The notes beneath the pieces are model-generated. The model saw only the letters and a list, made by a program, of their open reading frames with translations. It was not told where the DNA came from and ran no database searches. Shown in pieces: positions 1-8,091 of a stretch of 41,788 bases of DNA. A program made the translations under genes and the position numbers. The stretch is taken from assembly GCA_021647405.1 (NCBI GenBank), contig JAKIUU010000021.1:1-41788 (forward strand), read 5' to 3'. This DNA is from Flavobacteriaceae bacterium. Its GTDB lineage: Bacteria > Bacteroidota > Bacteroidia > Flavobacteriales > Flavobacteriaceae. The first letter of the stretch is position 1, and each line of letters opens with the position of its first letter.

Positions 1-214
1 TTTCAGGAATAATTTTTAGTTTTTCTTTAAACTTTTTAGCCTCACTATATTTATTTTCGTTGTAGGCTTTCTCAAGATTGTAAAAAATTACAGAAGCTTC
101 ATTAACTCTTTCTTCTTTATGTTTTTTGTAAAAGTATGATGCGACTATAACCAAAATTATCCCTACAAATACTCCTAGTATTAGGAATTTATACTTTTTT
201 AATCTTTCATACAG
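1..214 (-). CDS. Partial membrane-anchored protein, cut by the window edge
   Basis: An open frame runs off the left edge, directly downstream of the PIN gene and overlapping its last codons in another frame. The readable part has a short basic N-terminus (YERLKKYK), one strong membrane segment (FLILGVFVGIILVIVASYF), then a charged helical stretch containing AYNENKYSEAKKFKEKL, which looks like the start of a TPR-type helix. I see no ATG, GTG or TTG between the preceding in-frame stop and the membrane segment. CTG at 214-212 is only the best guess for the start; an ATT codon is the alternative. The position suggests the third gene of the ImmA-PIN cassette. Function unknown. Confidence 0.4.
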   Translation of the reverse strand, partial: MYERLKKYKFLILGVFVGIILVIVASYFYKKHKEERVNEASVIFYNLEKAYNENKYSEAKKFKEKLKIIPE

Positions 215-711
215 AATATAAACTTTATATTCAAACTCTTTATAAATTCAAAATCATCAATCCATTTAACATTCATATTATCACAAACGTGAGGGATTTT
301 AATTTTAGTTTGTTTTTTGATAAAATCTTTTTTTTCCTTAGTTACCACAATATCATTTTCTTTCATTGCGTTAGCAATTACCCAAGGGTCAGCTTTAGAG
401 TGAATTCCATTACTTGAAACTAAATATTTATGGTCTGGATTTGATGCATATATTTCTTTAAGACAGTTTGTTACTTCTCCATCAATTTTTTTAATCGGAA
501 TATCGCTGTTTTTTAGCCATTCGAATAGGTTATCTTCTCCTTTCTCAATTTCTTCATAAACCAATTCAGAAATAAAAATCACACCTCTTTTGCCTAAATT
601 ATTTAAAACCTCCCAATATGAAGGGCAAATTTCAGGTGAGTAATATTTTTGCCAAGCTTGAATAAGGATATTAGCATCAATACAATAAATTATTTTTTCA
701 TCTTCGAACAT
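199..711 (-). CDS. PIN-domain protein, DUF4411-like
   Basis: A 170-residue PIN-fold protein, probably a metal-dependent ribonuclease. The first acidic site is D12 in CIDANILIQAW, a second acidic patch is EEIEKGED near residues 53-60, and D108 lies in KADPWVIANA, the typical DUF4411 third motif. E125 in VVTKEKKDF may complete the site. The start overlaps the stop of the upstream ImmA gene by one base (TAATG), so the two are translationally coupled. DUF4411 PIN proteins are known to occur next to HTH-ImmA/IrrE proteins in toxin-antitoxin-like or mobile-element pairs. Toxin activity here is inferred from family and context only. Confidence 0.85.
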   Translation of the reverse strand: MFEDEKIIYCIDANILIQAWQKYYSPEICPSYWEVLNNLGKRGVIFISELVYEEIEKGEDNLFEWLKNSDIPIKKIDGEVTNCLKEIYASNPDHKYLVSSNGIHSKADPWVIANAMKENDIVVTKEKKDFIKKQTKIKIPHVCDNMNVKWIDDFEFIKSLNIKFIFCMKD

Positions 712-1883
712 TAGACAAGCAGTTTTTCAAATTTTTGGAATTTATTTATCTGCGTGTTAAGAAGATTACTTGCAATTGAAGGTGACAATGAACCATTATT
801 AAAAGAATCTATTACAATTCTTGTAAACAGTTTACTGTTTTTATTCAATCTAAGAAGGTAAGCGTCTGGACCACTTTTTCTTTCTTTTTGCTTTTCCTTT
901 TTAATCTTTTCTCTTTCCAAAAATTTCTCAAATTCATCTTGAGCTTCTTGTTTCAGAACTTTATATTTAGATTGAGGAATTAAATTTAAGTTTAAAGCTC
1001 TTACTAATAAGGCAAAAGAACTTACTCCAAGCTCTTTTGCTTGTTTAAAAATCAAATTGTTTGATTCAAATGTATCAGTTCCAAATTGGGTAATTATTTC
1101 CGTTGGTATTAATGCATTAGCTGCAACTTGGTTGCAGAATAATTCTACTGGATGAAATTTTGATTTAGGTTTGTCGCTAAAGTCAATATCTATTTCATTT
1201 GATATGCCTGATTTAGCTATCCAAATATGGGCTAATTCGTGGACTAGTGTGAAAAGTTGTGGTGCATTCCAATTTTTTGAATTTACAAAAACAAAAGGCG
1301 CAAATTTGTCGGCAATGGCAAATCCTTGTATTAAATCTCTATCTAAAACTAATCTTGAATGTAAGTAGCTCGTACGAGATATAAATATTCCTGCTGCTTC
1401 TGCTTTATCAATCCATTCATTAATAGGTGTTTTTTGATAATTGTTTGGACTAATCTTTAAGGTGTACAATATATCTTTCGCAACAATTTCTGGATTATCA
1501 TTTATAGAATATTTACCAACAAATGGAAGTTTGTCCTCTCCAATTTTTTCAAATAATTCACTTATCCAATTCTGTTTTTCTTGAACATCTCGAATAATGA
1601 ATAACGAAGCTGTATCCAATTTTTGAGAATTATCCCTTCTATAATCCTGAAGTGGTTGAAAGTCTTTTGGAATTTCTGGCAAAAAGAAAAGTGAAAATGG
1701 TCTTCTAAAATCTTTTGCCAAGATTTGTGCTTGTCGAATAGTCGGAAAATCATTTCTGTCTTCCCAAGTCAAATACCTTTCTGGTGATACTGAAACTTTT
1801 TTGGCAGCATCTTCCACAGAGATTCTGGCAGATTCTCTAGCCCACTTTAAAATCTCGGATGTTATAAATGCTTTATCAGCCAT
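711..1883 (-). CDS. HTH-ImmA/IrrE family zinc metallopeptidase
   Basis: A 390-residue protein with an XRE-like helix-turn-helix at about residues 13-60 (RISVEDAAKKVSVSPERYL), followed by an ImmA/IrrE (DUF955) peptidase domain. The zinc motif is H215-E216-L-A-H219 (LVHELAHIW), with a likely third ligand at E247 (HPVELFCNQVAANAL). Members of this family cleave repressors or act as antitoxin or regulator partners of PIN and other toxins. I chose the ATG at 1883 because the possible TTG start at 1898 lies inside the likely -7 box (1896-1903). It is the first gene of the cassette, with the PIN gene overlapping its stop. The roles of repressor and protease are inferred. Confidence 0.85.
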   Translation of the reverse strand: MADKAFITSEILKWARESARISVEDAAKKVSVSPERYLTWEDRNDFPTIRQAQILAKDFRRPFSLFFLPEIPKDFQPLQDYRRDNSQKLDTASLFIIRDVQEKQNWISELFEKIGEDKLPFVGKYSINDNPEIVAKDILYTLKISPNNYQKTPINEWIDKAEAAGIFISRTSYLHSRLVLDRDLIQGFAIADKFAPFVFVNSKNWNAPQLFTLVHELAHIWIAKSGISNEIDIDFSDKPKSKFHPVELFCNQVAANALIPTEIITQFGTDTFESNNLIFKQAKELGVSSFALLVRALNLNLIPQSKYKVLKQEAQDEFEKFLEREKIKKEKQKERKSGPDAYLLRLNKNSKLFTRIVIDSFNNGSLSPSIASNLLNTQINKFQKFEKLLV

Positions 1884-1895
1884 TACTTTTTTATA

Positions 1896-1903
1896 CAAAG
1901 ATA
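1896..1903 (-). promoter_or_regulatory. -7 box for the ImmA-PIN cassette
   Basis: On the minus strand the site reads TATCTTTG, a match to the Bacteroidota -7 consensus TAnnTTTG. It leaves 12 bases before the ATG at 1883, so the transcript leader would be very short. Confidence 0.5.
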
Positions 1904-2014
1904 AAATTTTAATTCAGAATGTAATTTTTTTTCAACTTACACACAACTCGTAACACCCCAACAAATATAACTATTTATTAGCTTGAAATCAAGAGACTTG
2001 TATTTTAAAAAAGA

Positions 2015-4645
2015 CTAACTTAAATAAACCTCTGCCGCTTTAAGGGCCGCTACTATACCCGCTGGGTTTTTACCACCTGCGGTGGCAAAAAAGGCTTGAC
2101 CTCCGCCACCACCCTGTATGTGTGTGCCCAATTCGCGAATAATAGTCCCGGCATTGAGTTTTTTAGCAGCTACCAATTCTTTAGAAATATACAAAGAGAG
2201 GAGGGCTTTGCCATGTGCATTAGCACCTGCTAAAAAGAACAGATTGTCTATTTCGGCACCCAATTCAAAAGCCAGTGTTTTTATGCCATTGGCCTCTAAA
2301 TCTACAGTAGTCGCTAAAAAGTTAACACCGTTTATAGTAGTAATGTTGTTTTTTAAAGCGGCTTTTAAATTTTTGGCTTTGTCTTTTAGTAAGCTTTCTA
2401 CCTGTCTTTTTAAAAGGACATTTTCTTCTTGTAAACGGCTCACAGCTTTTATAGGATTGCCCGTTTGTTTTAAAGCGGCTTTAAGTGTATTAAAATCGCT
2501 GTCAAGTTGTTTAAAATAGTGTTTGGCAGCCTCGCCTGTAATGGCTTCAATACGACGCACACCCGCAGCAATGGCACTTTCTGAAGTTATTTTAAAATAC
2601 CAAATAGCACTGGTGTTATTTACATGTGTACCGCCACATAATTCTTTAGAATCGGCAAATTGAATCATCCTAACGGTATCGCCGTATTTTTCGCCAAACA
2701 AAGCCATAGCCCCTTGTTTTTGGGCTTCTTTTATAGCAATACTACGGTGTTCTTTAAGTGGAATCTGCGCCTGTATTTTAGTGTTTACAAAATTAGAAAC
2801 TTGATTAATTTCATCTGCGGTCATTTTGGCAAAATGCGAAAAGTCGAAGCGTAAATAATCAGCCATAACCGCCGACCCTTTTTGTTCTACATGAGTGCCT
2901 AACACTTCGCGTAAAGCTTGGTGTAATAAATGTGTGGCACTGTGGTTACAAGTGGTATTATAGCGCGCTTTCTCATCCACGTTAAGTGTGCCACCAACAT
3001 TGACATCTTTAGGGCGGTTTTTGGTAATATGTAAAATAAGATTGTTCTCTTTTTTAGTGTCTAAAACAGCAATTTTTTCACTTGCAGAAGTTGTAAAATG
3101 ACCACTGTCGCCAATTTGCCCACCCCCTTCTGGATAAAAAGGTGTGGTGTTAAAAACCAGCTGGTATTGTGTGCCTTCTTTTTTACTGCTCACTTTGCGG
3201 TAGCGTGTTATTTTAGCTGAAGCCGATAAGACATCATAGCCAACAAAATGGGTTGTTTCATCACTTATAATTTGCCAATCGGCTGTTTCTTGAGCTGCTG
3301 CAGACCGCGACCTGTCTTTTTGTTCTTGCATGGCTGTATTAAAATCAGCTTCGTTTAAACTGAGACCTCTTTCGCGTAAAATAAGTGCTGTTAAATCTTT
3401 CGGAAACCCATAGGTGTCGTACAGTTCAAAAGCCTTTTCTCCAGAAACAATTTTTCCTTTCGTACGGTTTATTATTTTATCTAAAAGTTGTAATCCCTGT
3501 TCGAGGGTTTTTAAAAATGAATTTTCCTCTTCTTTAATGACATTTTTAATCAGTTGTTTTTGGGCAATGATTTCTGGAAAATTTTCACCCATTTGTTCGC
3601 TCAAAACATCAACCAAATTATAGATAAAAGAATTTTTCTGATTTAAAAAAGTGTAACCATAACGGATGGCACGTCTCAAAATACGCCGAATAACATAACC
3701 AGCACCTGTATTTGAAGGCAATTGTCCGTCTGCTATAGCAAAAGCAACAGCGCGTACGTGGTCTGAAATAACGCGAATGGCAATATCGGTTTGTTCAGAG
3801 AGGCCATATTTTGTATTCGTTATTTTTTCGACACTGTTAATAAGAGGTGTAAAAACATCGGTATCATAATTAGATTTCACCCCTTGCATAACCATGCACA
3901 AACGTTCAAAACCCATACCTGTATCAATATGTTTTTGGGGTAAATTTTCTAAACTCCCATCGGCTTTGCGGTTGAATTCAATAAAAACGAGATTCCAAAT
4001 TTCTACCACTTGTGGATGGTCTTTGTTTACCAAATTGCGCCCAGAGATTTTATCTTTTTCCTCTTGCGAACGTATGTCTACATGAATTTCGCTACACGGT
4101 CCACAGGGGCCTTGTGCGCCCATTTCCCAAAAGTTGTCTTTTTTGTTGCCATTTAAAATTTGCGTTTCGGGTACATGTTGCTTCCAATAATCAAAAGCTT
4201 CTTTATCAAAGGACAAATTATCAGATTCATCACCTTCAAAAACAGTGACGTATAAACTCGATTTGTCAATTTTAAAAACTTCTGTAAGTAATTCCCAAGC
4301 ATAAGCAATGGCTTCTTTTTTAAAGTATCCGCCGGTCGGACGGGCAGGATCGCCAAAACTCCAATTGCCTAACATCTCAAACATCGTATGGTGGTAAGTA
4401 TCAATACCCACTTCTTCTAAATCGTTGTGTTTTCCGCTTACGCGAAGGCATTTTTGTGTATTGGTTACACGTATGTCGGTAATTACTTTTTGTCCTAAAA
4501 AGTAATCTTTAAAAGGATTCATTCCTGCATTGGTAAACATTAAAGTAGGGTCGTTTTTAACGACTATAGGTGATGAAGCCACAACTTTATGCAGTTTACT
4601 TTTAAAGAATTCTAAAAATTGATGTCTAATTTCTTGCGATGTCAT
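2015..4645 (-). CDS. alaS: Alanine-tRNA ligase
   Basis: Charges tRNA-Ala with alanine in the cytoplasm. The 876-residue length is normal. The class II catalytic core is at the N-terminus (TNAGMNPFKDYFLG near 38-51; HHTMFEMLGNWSFGD at 85-99). The editing domain carries the zinc site H568-x3-H572 (HSATH) and C670-x3-H674 (CGGTH). The C-terminal C-Ala domain ends with the glycine-rich GGGGGGQAFF stretch. The ATG at 4645 gives the usual MTSQEIR N-terminus. It is transcribed away from the M23 peptidase gene. A CAAAAATA at 4754-4761 could be its -7 box on the minus strand, but would imply a leader of about 100 bases. Confidence 0.98.
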   Translation of the reverse strand: MTSQEIRHQFLEFFKSKLHKVVASSPIVVKNDPTLMFTNAGMNPFKDYFLGQKVITDIRVTNTQKCLRVSGKHNDLEEVGIDTYHHTMFEMLGNWSFGDPARPTGGYFKKEAIAYAWELLTEVFKIDKSSLYVTVFEGDESDNLSFDKEAFDYWKQHVPETQILNGNKKDNFWEMGAQGPCGPCSEIHVDIRSQEEKDKISGRNLVNKDHPQVVEIWNLVFIEFNRKADGSLENLPQKHIDTGMGFERLCMVMQGVKSNYDTDVFTPLINSVEKITNTKYGLSEQTDIAIRVISDHVRAVAFAIADGQLPSNTGAGYVIRRILRRAIRYGYTFLNQKNSFIYNLVDVLSEQMGENFPEIIAQKQLIKNVIKEEENSFLKTLEQGLQLLDKIINRTKGKIVSGEKAFELYDTYGFPKDLTALILRERGLSLNEADFNTAMQEQKDRSRSAAAQETADWQIISDETTHFVGYDVLSASAKITRYRKVSSKKEGTQYQLVFNTTPFYPEGGGQIGDSGHFTTSASEKIAVLDTKKENNLILHITKNRPKDVNVGGTLNVDEKARYNTTCNHSATHLLHQALREVLGTHVEQKGSAVMADYLRFDFSHFAKMTADEINQVSNFVNTKIQAQIPLKEHRSIAIKEAQKQGAMALFGEKYGDTVRMIQFADSKELCGGTHVNNTSAIWYFKITSESAIAAGVRRIEAITGEAAKHYFKQLDSDFNTLKAALKQTGNPIKAVSRLQEENVLLKRQVESLLKDKAKNLKAALKNNITTINGVNFLATTVDLEANGIKTLAFELGAEIDNLFFLAGANAHGKALLSLYISKELVAAKKLNAGTIIRELGTHIQGGGGGQAFFATAGGKNPAGIVAALKAAEVYLS

Positions 4646-4699
4646 AGGTGTTAATAAATGCGCTTTTAGAAGCTGCGGTTTTAGTTTTTAAAGTTTTTG

Positions 4700-4707
4700 T
4701 AAATTTG
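4700..4707 (+). promoter_or_regulatory. -7 box for the M23 peptidase gene
   Basis: TAAATTTG matches the Bacteroidota TAnnTTTG -7 consensus, about 68 bases upstream of the M23 peptidase start. No clear -33 TTG was found at the ideal spacing. Confidence 0.45.
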
Positions 4708-4775
4708 CATCAATTAATGCATAAATCACATACTTTACAATGTATCTGTTATGCAAAAATAATATAAATTAACTT

Positions 4776-5747
4776 ATGTCGAAAGTAAAATACTATTATG
4801 ACCCTGATACCTTATCGTATCATAAAATTAAGGTAAAAAAAGAAGATAAGTTCAAAAATATATTGTTTGGATTTTTAGGTGTTCTTATTTTAATGTTTGC
4901 TGGATATATTGGATTTTCACAAATATTTGAATCATCAAAAGAGAAGGCTTTAAAGAGGGAGGTGGTTAATTTAAAATTAAACTATGGCCTTATTGAAAAA
5001 AAAATGTACCAAATTGAAGATGTGTTGGTCGGAGTACAACAAAGAGATAATGCTATTTACAGAACCTATTTTGAAGTAAATCCCATTCCCACAGAACAGA
5101 GAAAGGCGGGTTTTGGCGGTGTAAATAGGTATGAAGCTTTAGAGGGTTTTGAAAATTCGGCAATGATTATTGAGGCTTCTAAGAATCTAGATATTTTGTC
5201 TAAGCAACTTTATATTCAATCTAAATCTTTAGATGAAATAGTTAAACTGGCTAAGGATAAGGATAAATTTTTACAGTCTATTCCAGCCATTCAGCCTATT
5301 AAAAAAGAAGATTTATTGCGAATGGCCTCTGGTTATGGGTGGCGTATTGACCCTTTTACAAAGTCAAGAAAACGCCATAAAGGAATGGATTTTTCGGCCA
5401 TTGTTGGTACCCCCGTTTATGCCACAGGAAATGGCAAGGTTGTACGCGCAGACAGGCGTGTATCGGGTTATGGAAAACACATTGAAATTGACCATGGTTT
5501 TGGTTATAAAACCTTGTACGCCCATTTGAGCAAATACAATGTAAGTCGTGGACAGCGTGTTAAACGTGGCGATATTATAGGCTATGTTGGTATGACAGGA
5601 AGAACTGCTGGACATCATTTGCACTACGAAATACATAAAAATAAAAAAGCTATAAATCCTATTAATTTTTATTACGGTAATTTAACGCCAGAAGAGTTTA
5701 AAGAAATGCAACGCATCGCTTCGCAAGAAGGTCAATCAGAAGATTAA
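4776..5747 (+). CDS. M23 (LytM-type) peptidoglycan endopeptidase
   Basis: A 323-residue envelope protein with a cytoplasmic N-terminus, one membrane segment at about 28-48 (ILFGFLGVLILMFAGYIGF), a coiled-coil region to about residue 165, and a C-terminal LytM domain. Zinc ligands are visible as H201-x3-D205 (HKGMD) and H281-L-H283 (HHLHYEI). All key residues are present, so it is likely an active endopeptidase cutting peptide crosslinks. The TM, coiled coil and LytM order is typical of Bacteroidota cell wall and division hydrolases. Its stop overlaps the start of the MerR-like gene by one base (TAATG), so they form an operon. Confidence 0.93.
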   Translation: MSKVKYYYDPDTLSYHKIKVKKEDKFKNILFGFLGVLILMFAGYIGFSQIFESSKEKALKREVVNLKLNYGLIEKKMYQIEDVLVGVQQRDNAIYRTYFEVNPIPTEQRKAGFGGVNRYEALEGFENSAMIIEASKNLDILSKQLYIQSKSLDEIVKLAKDKDKFLQSIPAIQPIKKEDLLRMASGYGWRIDPFTKSRKRHKGMDFSAIVGTPVYATGNGKVVRADRRVSGYGKHIEIDHGFGYKTLYAHLSKYNVSRGQRVKRGDIIGYVGMTGRTAGHHLHYEIHKNKKAINPINFYYGNLTPEEFKEMQRIASQEGQSED

Positions 5748-6076
5748 TGTTTGTAGAACTGCCAGATAAACGCTACTATAGCATAGGTTTAGTTGCCAAA
5801 GCTTTTAATGTAAATGTTTCATTAATAAGATTTTGGGAACAAGAGTTTGAGCTTATCAAACCAAAAAAGAATAAAAAAGGCAACCGTTTATTTACCAAAG
5901 ACGACATAAAAAACTTACAACTAATCTACCGGTTGGTTAAAGAGAATGGTTATACTTTGGAAGGGGCTAAAAAGAAGCTTAAAGAAAAACCTAAAAAACT
6001 AAATACCGCCAATGAGGTTATTGTAAAATTAGAGGCTATTAAACAAGAATTAATTAAAATTGAAAAACACCTTTAA
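5747..6076 (+). CDS. MerR-family transcriptional regulator
   Basis: A 109-residue protein with a winged HTH of the MerR type. The N-terminal YYSIGLVAKAFNVNVSLIRF includes the recognition helix, followed by WEQEFELIKPKKNKKGNRLF and a C-terminal dimerisation helix rich in lysine (residues 70-109). There is no effector domain and no cysteine for metal binding. Its start overlaps the M23 peptidase stop (TAATG), a coupling expected for a regulator tied to cell-wall turnover. The target genes cannot be read from this window. Confidence 0.88.
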   Translation: MFVELPDKRYYSIGLVAKAFNVNVSLIRFWEQEFELIKPKKNKKGNRLFTKDDIKNLQLIYRLVKENGYTLEGAKKKLKEKPKKLNTANEVIVKLEAIKQELIKIEKHL

Positions 6077-6100
6077 TATAAATATCATTTCCAATTTCAG

Positions 6101-6108
6101 TATATTTG
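6101..6108 (+). promoter_or_regulatory. -7 box for the ferredoxin/LysE pair
   Basis: TATATTTG is a full match to the TAnnTTTG consensus, 32 bases ahead of the ferredoxin ATG. The ferredoxin and LysE genes are only 13 bases apart and probably share this promoter. Confidence 0.55.
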
Positions 6109-6140
6109 CTTCCCAACTTACTTCTAAATAATGACTCCTT

Positions 6141-6467
6141 ATGGCCAATTCTTTTACATCTTCAGATGCTGGTGATTTTGATAAAAATGACACAACTCTC
6201 ACAGTGGTTTTAGACGAAGAAATGCATACCATTACAGTAAAATCTGACGAAAGTATATTAGATGCAGCTTTAGATGCCGGTTTAGATGCACCGTATTCCT
6301 GTCAGGGAGGTGTATGTGCCAGTTGTATGGCACAGATTACAGAAGGTGCTGCCATTATGGATAACAATACCATTTTAACAGATGAAGAAATAAACGATGG
6401 CTTGATTTTAACTTGTCAGGCACACCCAACAACAAACACAATAGCCATAGATTATGATGCTGTTTAA
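6141..6467 (+). CDS. Plant-type [2Fe-2S] ferredoxin
   Basis: A 108-residue protein made almost entirely of one ferredoxin domain. The cluster ligands are C54, C59, C62 (SCQGGVCASC) and C92 (LTCQAHP). The spacing C-x4-C-x2-C-x29-C is that of plant-type ferredoxins. The sequence resembles the C-terminal ferredoxin domain of PaaE-type oxygenase reductases, but there is no flavin or NAD domain, so it is a free electron carrier. About 20 acidic residues precede the fold. An earlier ATG at 6131 is in another frame. Its electron partner is not obvious in this window. Confidence 0.93.
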   Translation: MANSFTSSDAGDFDKNDTTLTVVLDEEMHTITVKSDESILDAALDAGLDAPYSCQGGVCASCMAQITEGAAIMDNNTILTDEEINDGLILTCQAHPTTNTIAIDYDAV

Positions 6468-6480
6468 TTAATTTTATAAA

Positions 6481-7158
6481 ATGGAGTTAAAAGATATTCT
6501 AAATGCCATTCCTTTAGGTATTGCCCTTTCTTTTATGATTGGTCCTGTGTTTTTTGTATTGCTTGAAACAAGTGTTCTTAAAGGCATTAAAGAAGCTGTT
6601 TTTTTTGATATAGGTGTTATAGTGTCTGATATTTTTTTTATTTCAATAGCCTATTTTGGAAGTCATCAAATTTTAGAAAAAATAAAGGACGATCCCAGTT
6701 TATTTGTTTTTGGGGGTATTATAATGCTTGTTTATGGTCTGATAAGTTTACTTAAAAAGAAAGAAAATATAATTATAGAAGATGTCAACTTAAAAGTGGT
6801 AAAAAAATACCTATTTTTAAGGCTCTTTTTTAAAGGCTTCTTTTTGAATTTTATCAATATAGGTGTACTTGCTTTTTGGATTGGTATGGTAGTGGTAGTT
6901 GGACCAAATGTAGGTATGAACCCCACCCGAATTTTTAACTTCTTCTTCGTTATAATCGTTTCTTATTTTACAGTAGATTTAATAAAAATTTATTTGGCCA
7001 AACAATTGCAATCAAAAATGACCCCAACCGTGGTAATAAAGATTAAACGTATTATGGGTGTCTTACTCATTGTCTTTGGCTTGTTTTTAATGTTAAAGGG
7101 TATGTTTCCCAAAAAAGTAGTTACAATTGTTGACACTGTAATAGAAAAGGTAAAATAA
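6481..7158 (+). CDS. LysE-family amino-acid exporter
   Basis: A 225-residue inner-membrane protein with about six hydrophobic segments. It has the LysE/RhtB N-terminal pattern: AIPLGIALSFMIGPVFFVLL at about 10-29, where the glycine-proline is the family hallmark, then GIKEAVFFDIGVIVSDIFF. The family exports amino acids or their derivatives. The substrate here cannot be deduced. It follows the ferredoxin gene by 13 bases and is probably cotranscribed. No terminator is visible immediately after it; the hairpins starting at 7224 could serve as one. Confidence 0.88.
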   Translation: MELKDILNAIPLGIALSFMIGPVFFVLLETSVLKGIKEAVFFDIGVIVSDIFFISIAYFGSHQILEKIKDDPSLFVFGGIIMLVYGLISLLKKKENIIIEDVNLKVVKKYLFLRLFFKGFFLNFINIGVLAFWIGMVVVVGPNVGMNPTRIFNFFFVIIVSYFTVDLIKIYLAKQLQSKMTPTVVIKIKRIMGVLLIVFGLFLMLKGMFPKKVVTIVDTVIEKVK

Positions 7159-7223
7159 TTTAAGTACCCGCTTCAATCTTTCTCCATCTTTAAGCTAAGA
7201 AATCATTTTTTTTAATGTTAAAA

Positions 7224-7288
7224 TCTAGCGATTTCGCCAGAAAACTAGCGAAATCGCTAGATTGAAAACTAGCGAAATCGCTAGATGG
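7224..7288. repeat. Hairpin and tandem-repeat cluster with CTAGCGATTT core
   Basis: This AT-rich gap (7159-7534) holds three copies of a CTAGCGA-nn-TCGC motif. Copy one (7224-7237, TCTAGCGATTTCGC) is the perfect reverse complement of part of copy two (7248-7261) and of copy three (7272-7285), giving a 14-bp stem with a 10-base loop or an alternative longer one. Copies two and three lie in a 24-base tandem repeat (7241-7264 and 7265-7288) with one mismatch. Each copy alone is also a near-palindrome (CTAGCGA-AA-TCGCTAG). No T-run follows, so it is not a standard terminator. Function unknown. Confidence 0.85.
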
Positions 7289-7372
7289 AATATTTAAAAG
7301 TAAAAAAATAAGGCAAAAATTAATTTCTTTGATTTGTAAACGTCACTAATACAATATGTTAAATTTTTATAA

Positions 7373-7414
7373 CTAGCGATTTTAGGTAATTTTAAAACTA
7401 CCTAAAATCGCTAG
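7373..7414. repeat. 16-bp perfect hairpin sharing the CTAGCGATTT core
   Basis: CTAGCGATTTTAGGTA at 7373-7388 is the perfect reverse complement of 7399-7414, with a 10-base loop (7389-7398). It shares the first ten bases and the loop length with the cluster at 7224-7288 but has a different inner stem, as if it were a second member of the same hairpin family. It lies about 120 bases before the GIY-YIG-like gene. The rest of the gap, 7415-7534, shows no convincing gene or RNA. Confidence 0.85.
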
Positions 7415-7534
7415 CAATTAAAATAATGAAGTTTTATAGCTTTACCTTAGTAAAAAATGATGATTTAATTGTTGCATATTGATTGCCGATAGAATACTAT
7501 TGGTTGGTTTTTATGTTTCATAAATTTAGTTAGT

Positions 7535-8086
7535 GTGTTTGAATTACAAACAGTATTAGATGAGAGAAGGTCAACTTTAGATACATTGATGACCGAATTG
7601 TTGGTGTCAGAAATAATAGAGAAAGAAGAATTATATTTTGATTCTGATACCTTATTAAATGAAGCCTTATGCCATACATTCTTGTCGCGTTTTGATAAGT
7701 ATTATGGGGTTTTTATTTATAAAATAAAATTGGCAGACAATAAAGATATTGTTAAAGTTAAAGAGAGTTTTAAAAAATTTCAGCAATCAAACAAAATACT
7801 GAGAAATATTGATAAACGAAATATTTCTAAATTTAATGATACAGAAAGTGATGTGCTTTATGTAGGGATTAAAAGTCATAAATTAAAAATACGCATCAAA
7901 CAGCATTTAGGCATAGGTCCCTCTAAGTCGTGGGCACTTCATTTAAACCATTGGATACCCAGAGGTGTTAGATTCAAAATGACTATTTATCAGATAGATT
8001 CAGAAAACACTGAATTTGTTAACTTTTTAGAACAGGGTTTTTGGGACCGTTTAAATCCGATGTTTGGCAGACGTAAAGAGGTGTAA
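7535..8086 (+). CDS. GIY-YIG-like nuclease-superfamily protein
   Basis: A 183-residue protein that I match to the GIY-YIG fold from motifs only. Y57-G-V-F-I-Y could be the GIY strand, Y109-V-G111 in VLYVGIKS the YIG strand, R120 in LKIRIKQHLG the conserved arginine, and E166 in NFLEQGFWDRLNPMFGR the metal-binding glutamate followed by the usual NP. If correct, nearly 50 residues separate the two strands, far more than usual. Residues 1-55 form a helical extension. It starts with GTG at 7535; no ATG lies upstream in frame before a stop. It converges on dut with five bases between stops. It sits beside the hairpin repeats. Substrate unknown. Confidence 0.6.
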   Translation: MFELQTVLDERRSTLDTLMTELLVSEIIEKEELYFDSDTLLNEALCHTFLSRFDKYYGVFIYKIKLADNKDIVKVKESFKKFQQSNKILRNIDKRNISKFNDTESDVLYVGIKSHKLKIRIKQHLGIGPSKSWALHLNHWIPRGVRFKMTIYQIDSENTEFVNFLEQGFWDRLNPMFGRRKEV

Positions 8087-8091
8087 ATAAC

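Noticed and set aside
1171..1368. Plus-strand open frame within the ImmA gene
   Set aside because: Antisense of the conserved HELAH region; no sign of coding.
2118..2519. Plus-strand 133-residue open frame inside alaS
   Set aside because: Lies entirely over conserved alaS codons with no promoter or motif.
4754..4761. Minus-strand -7 box for alaS
   Set aside because: Match is good but gives a leader of about 100 bases overlapping the M23 leader, so I did not list it as a feature.
7241..7288. 24-base tandem repeats as the start of a CRISPR array
   Set aside because: Only two units without any spacer between them, palindromic throughout, and no cas genes nearby.
7159..7534. Possible tRNA or small RNA in the long gap
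   Set aside because: No cloverleaf or T-loop sequence (GTTCGAATC type) is present; only the hairpins are notable.
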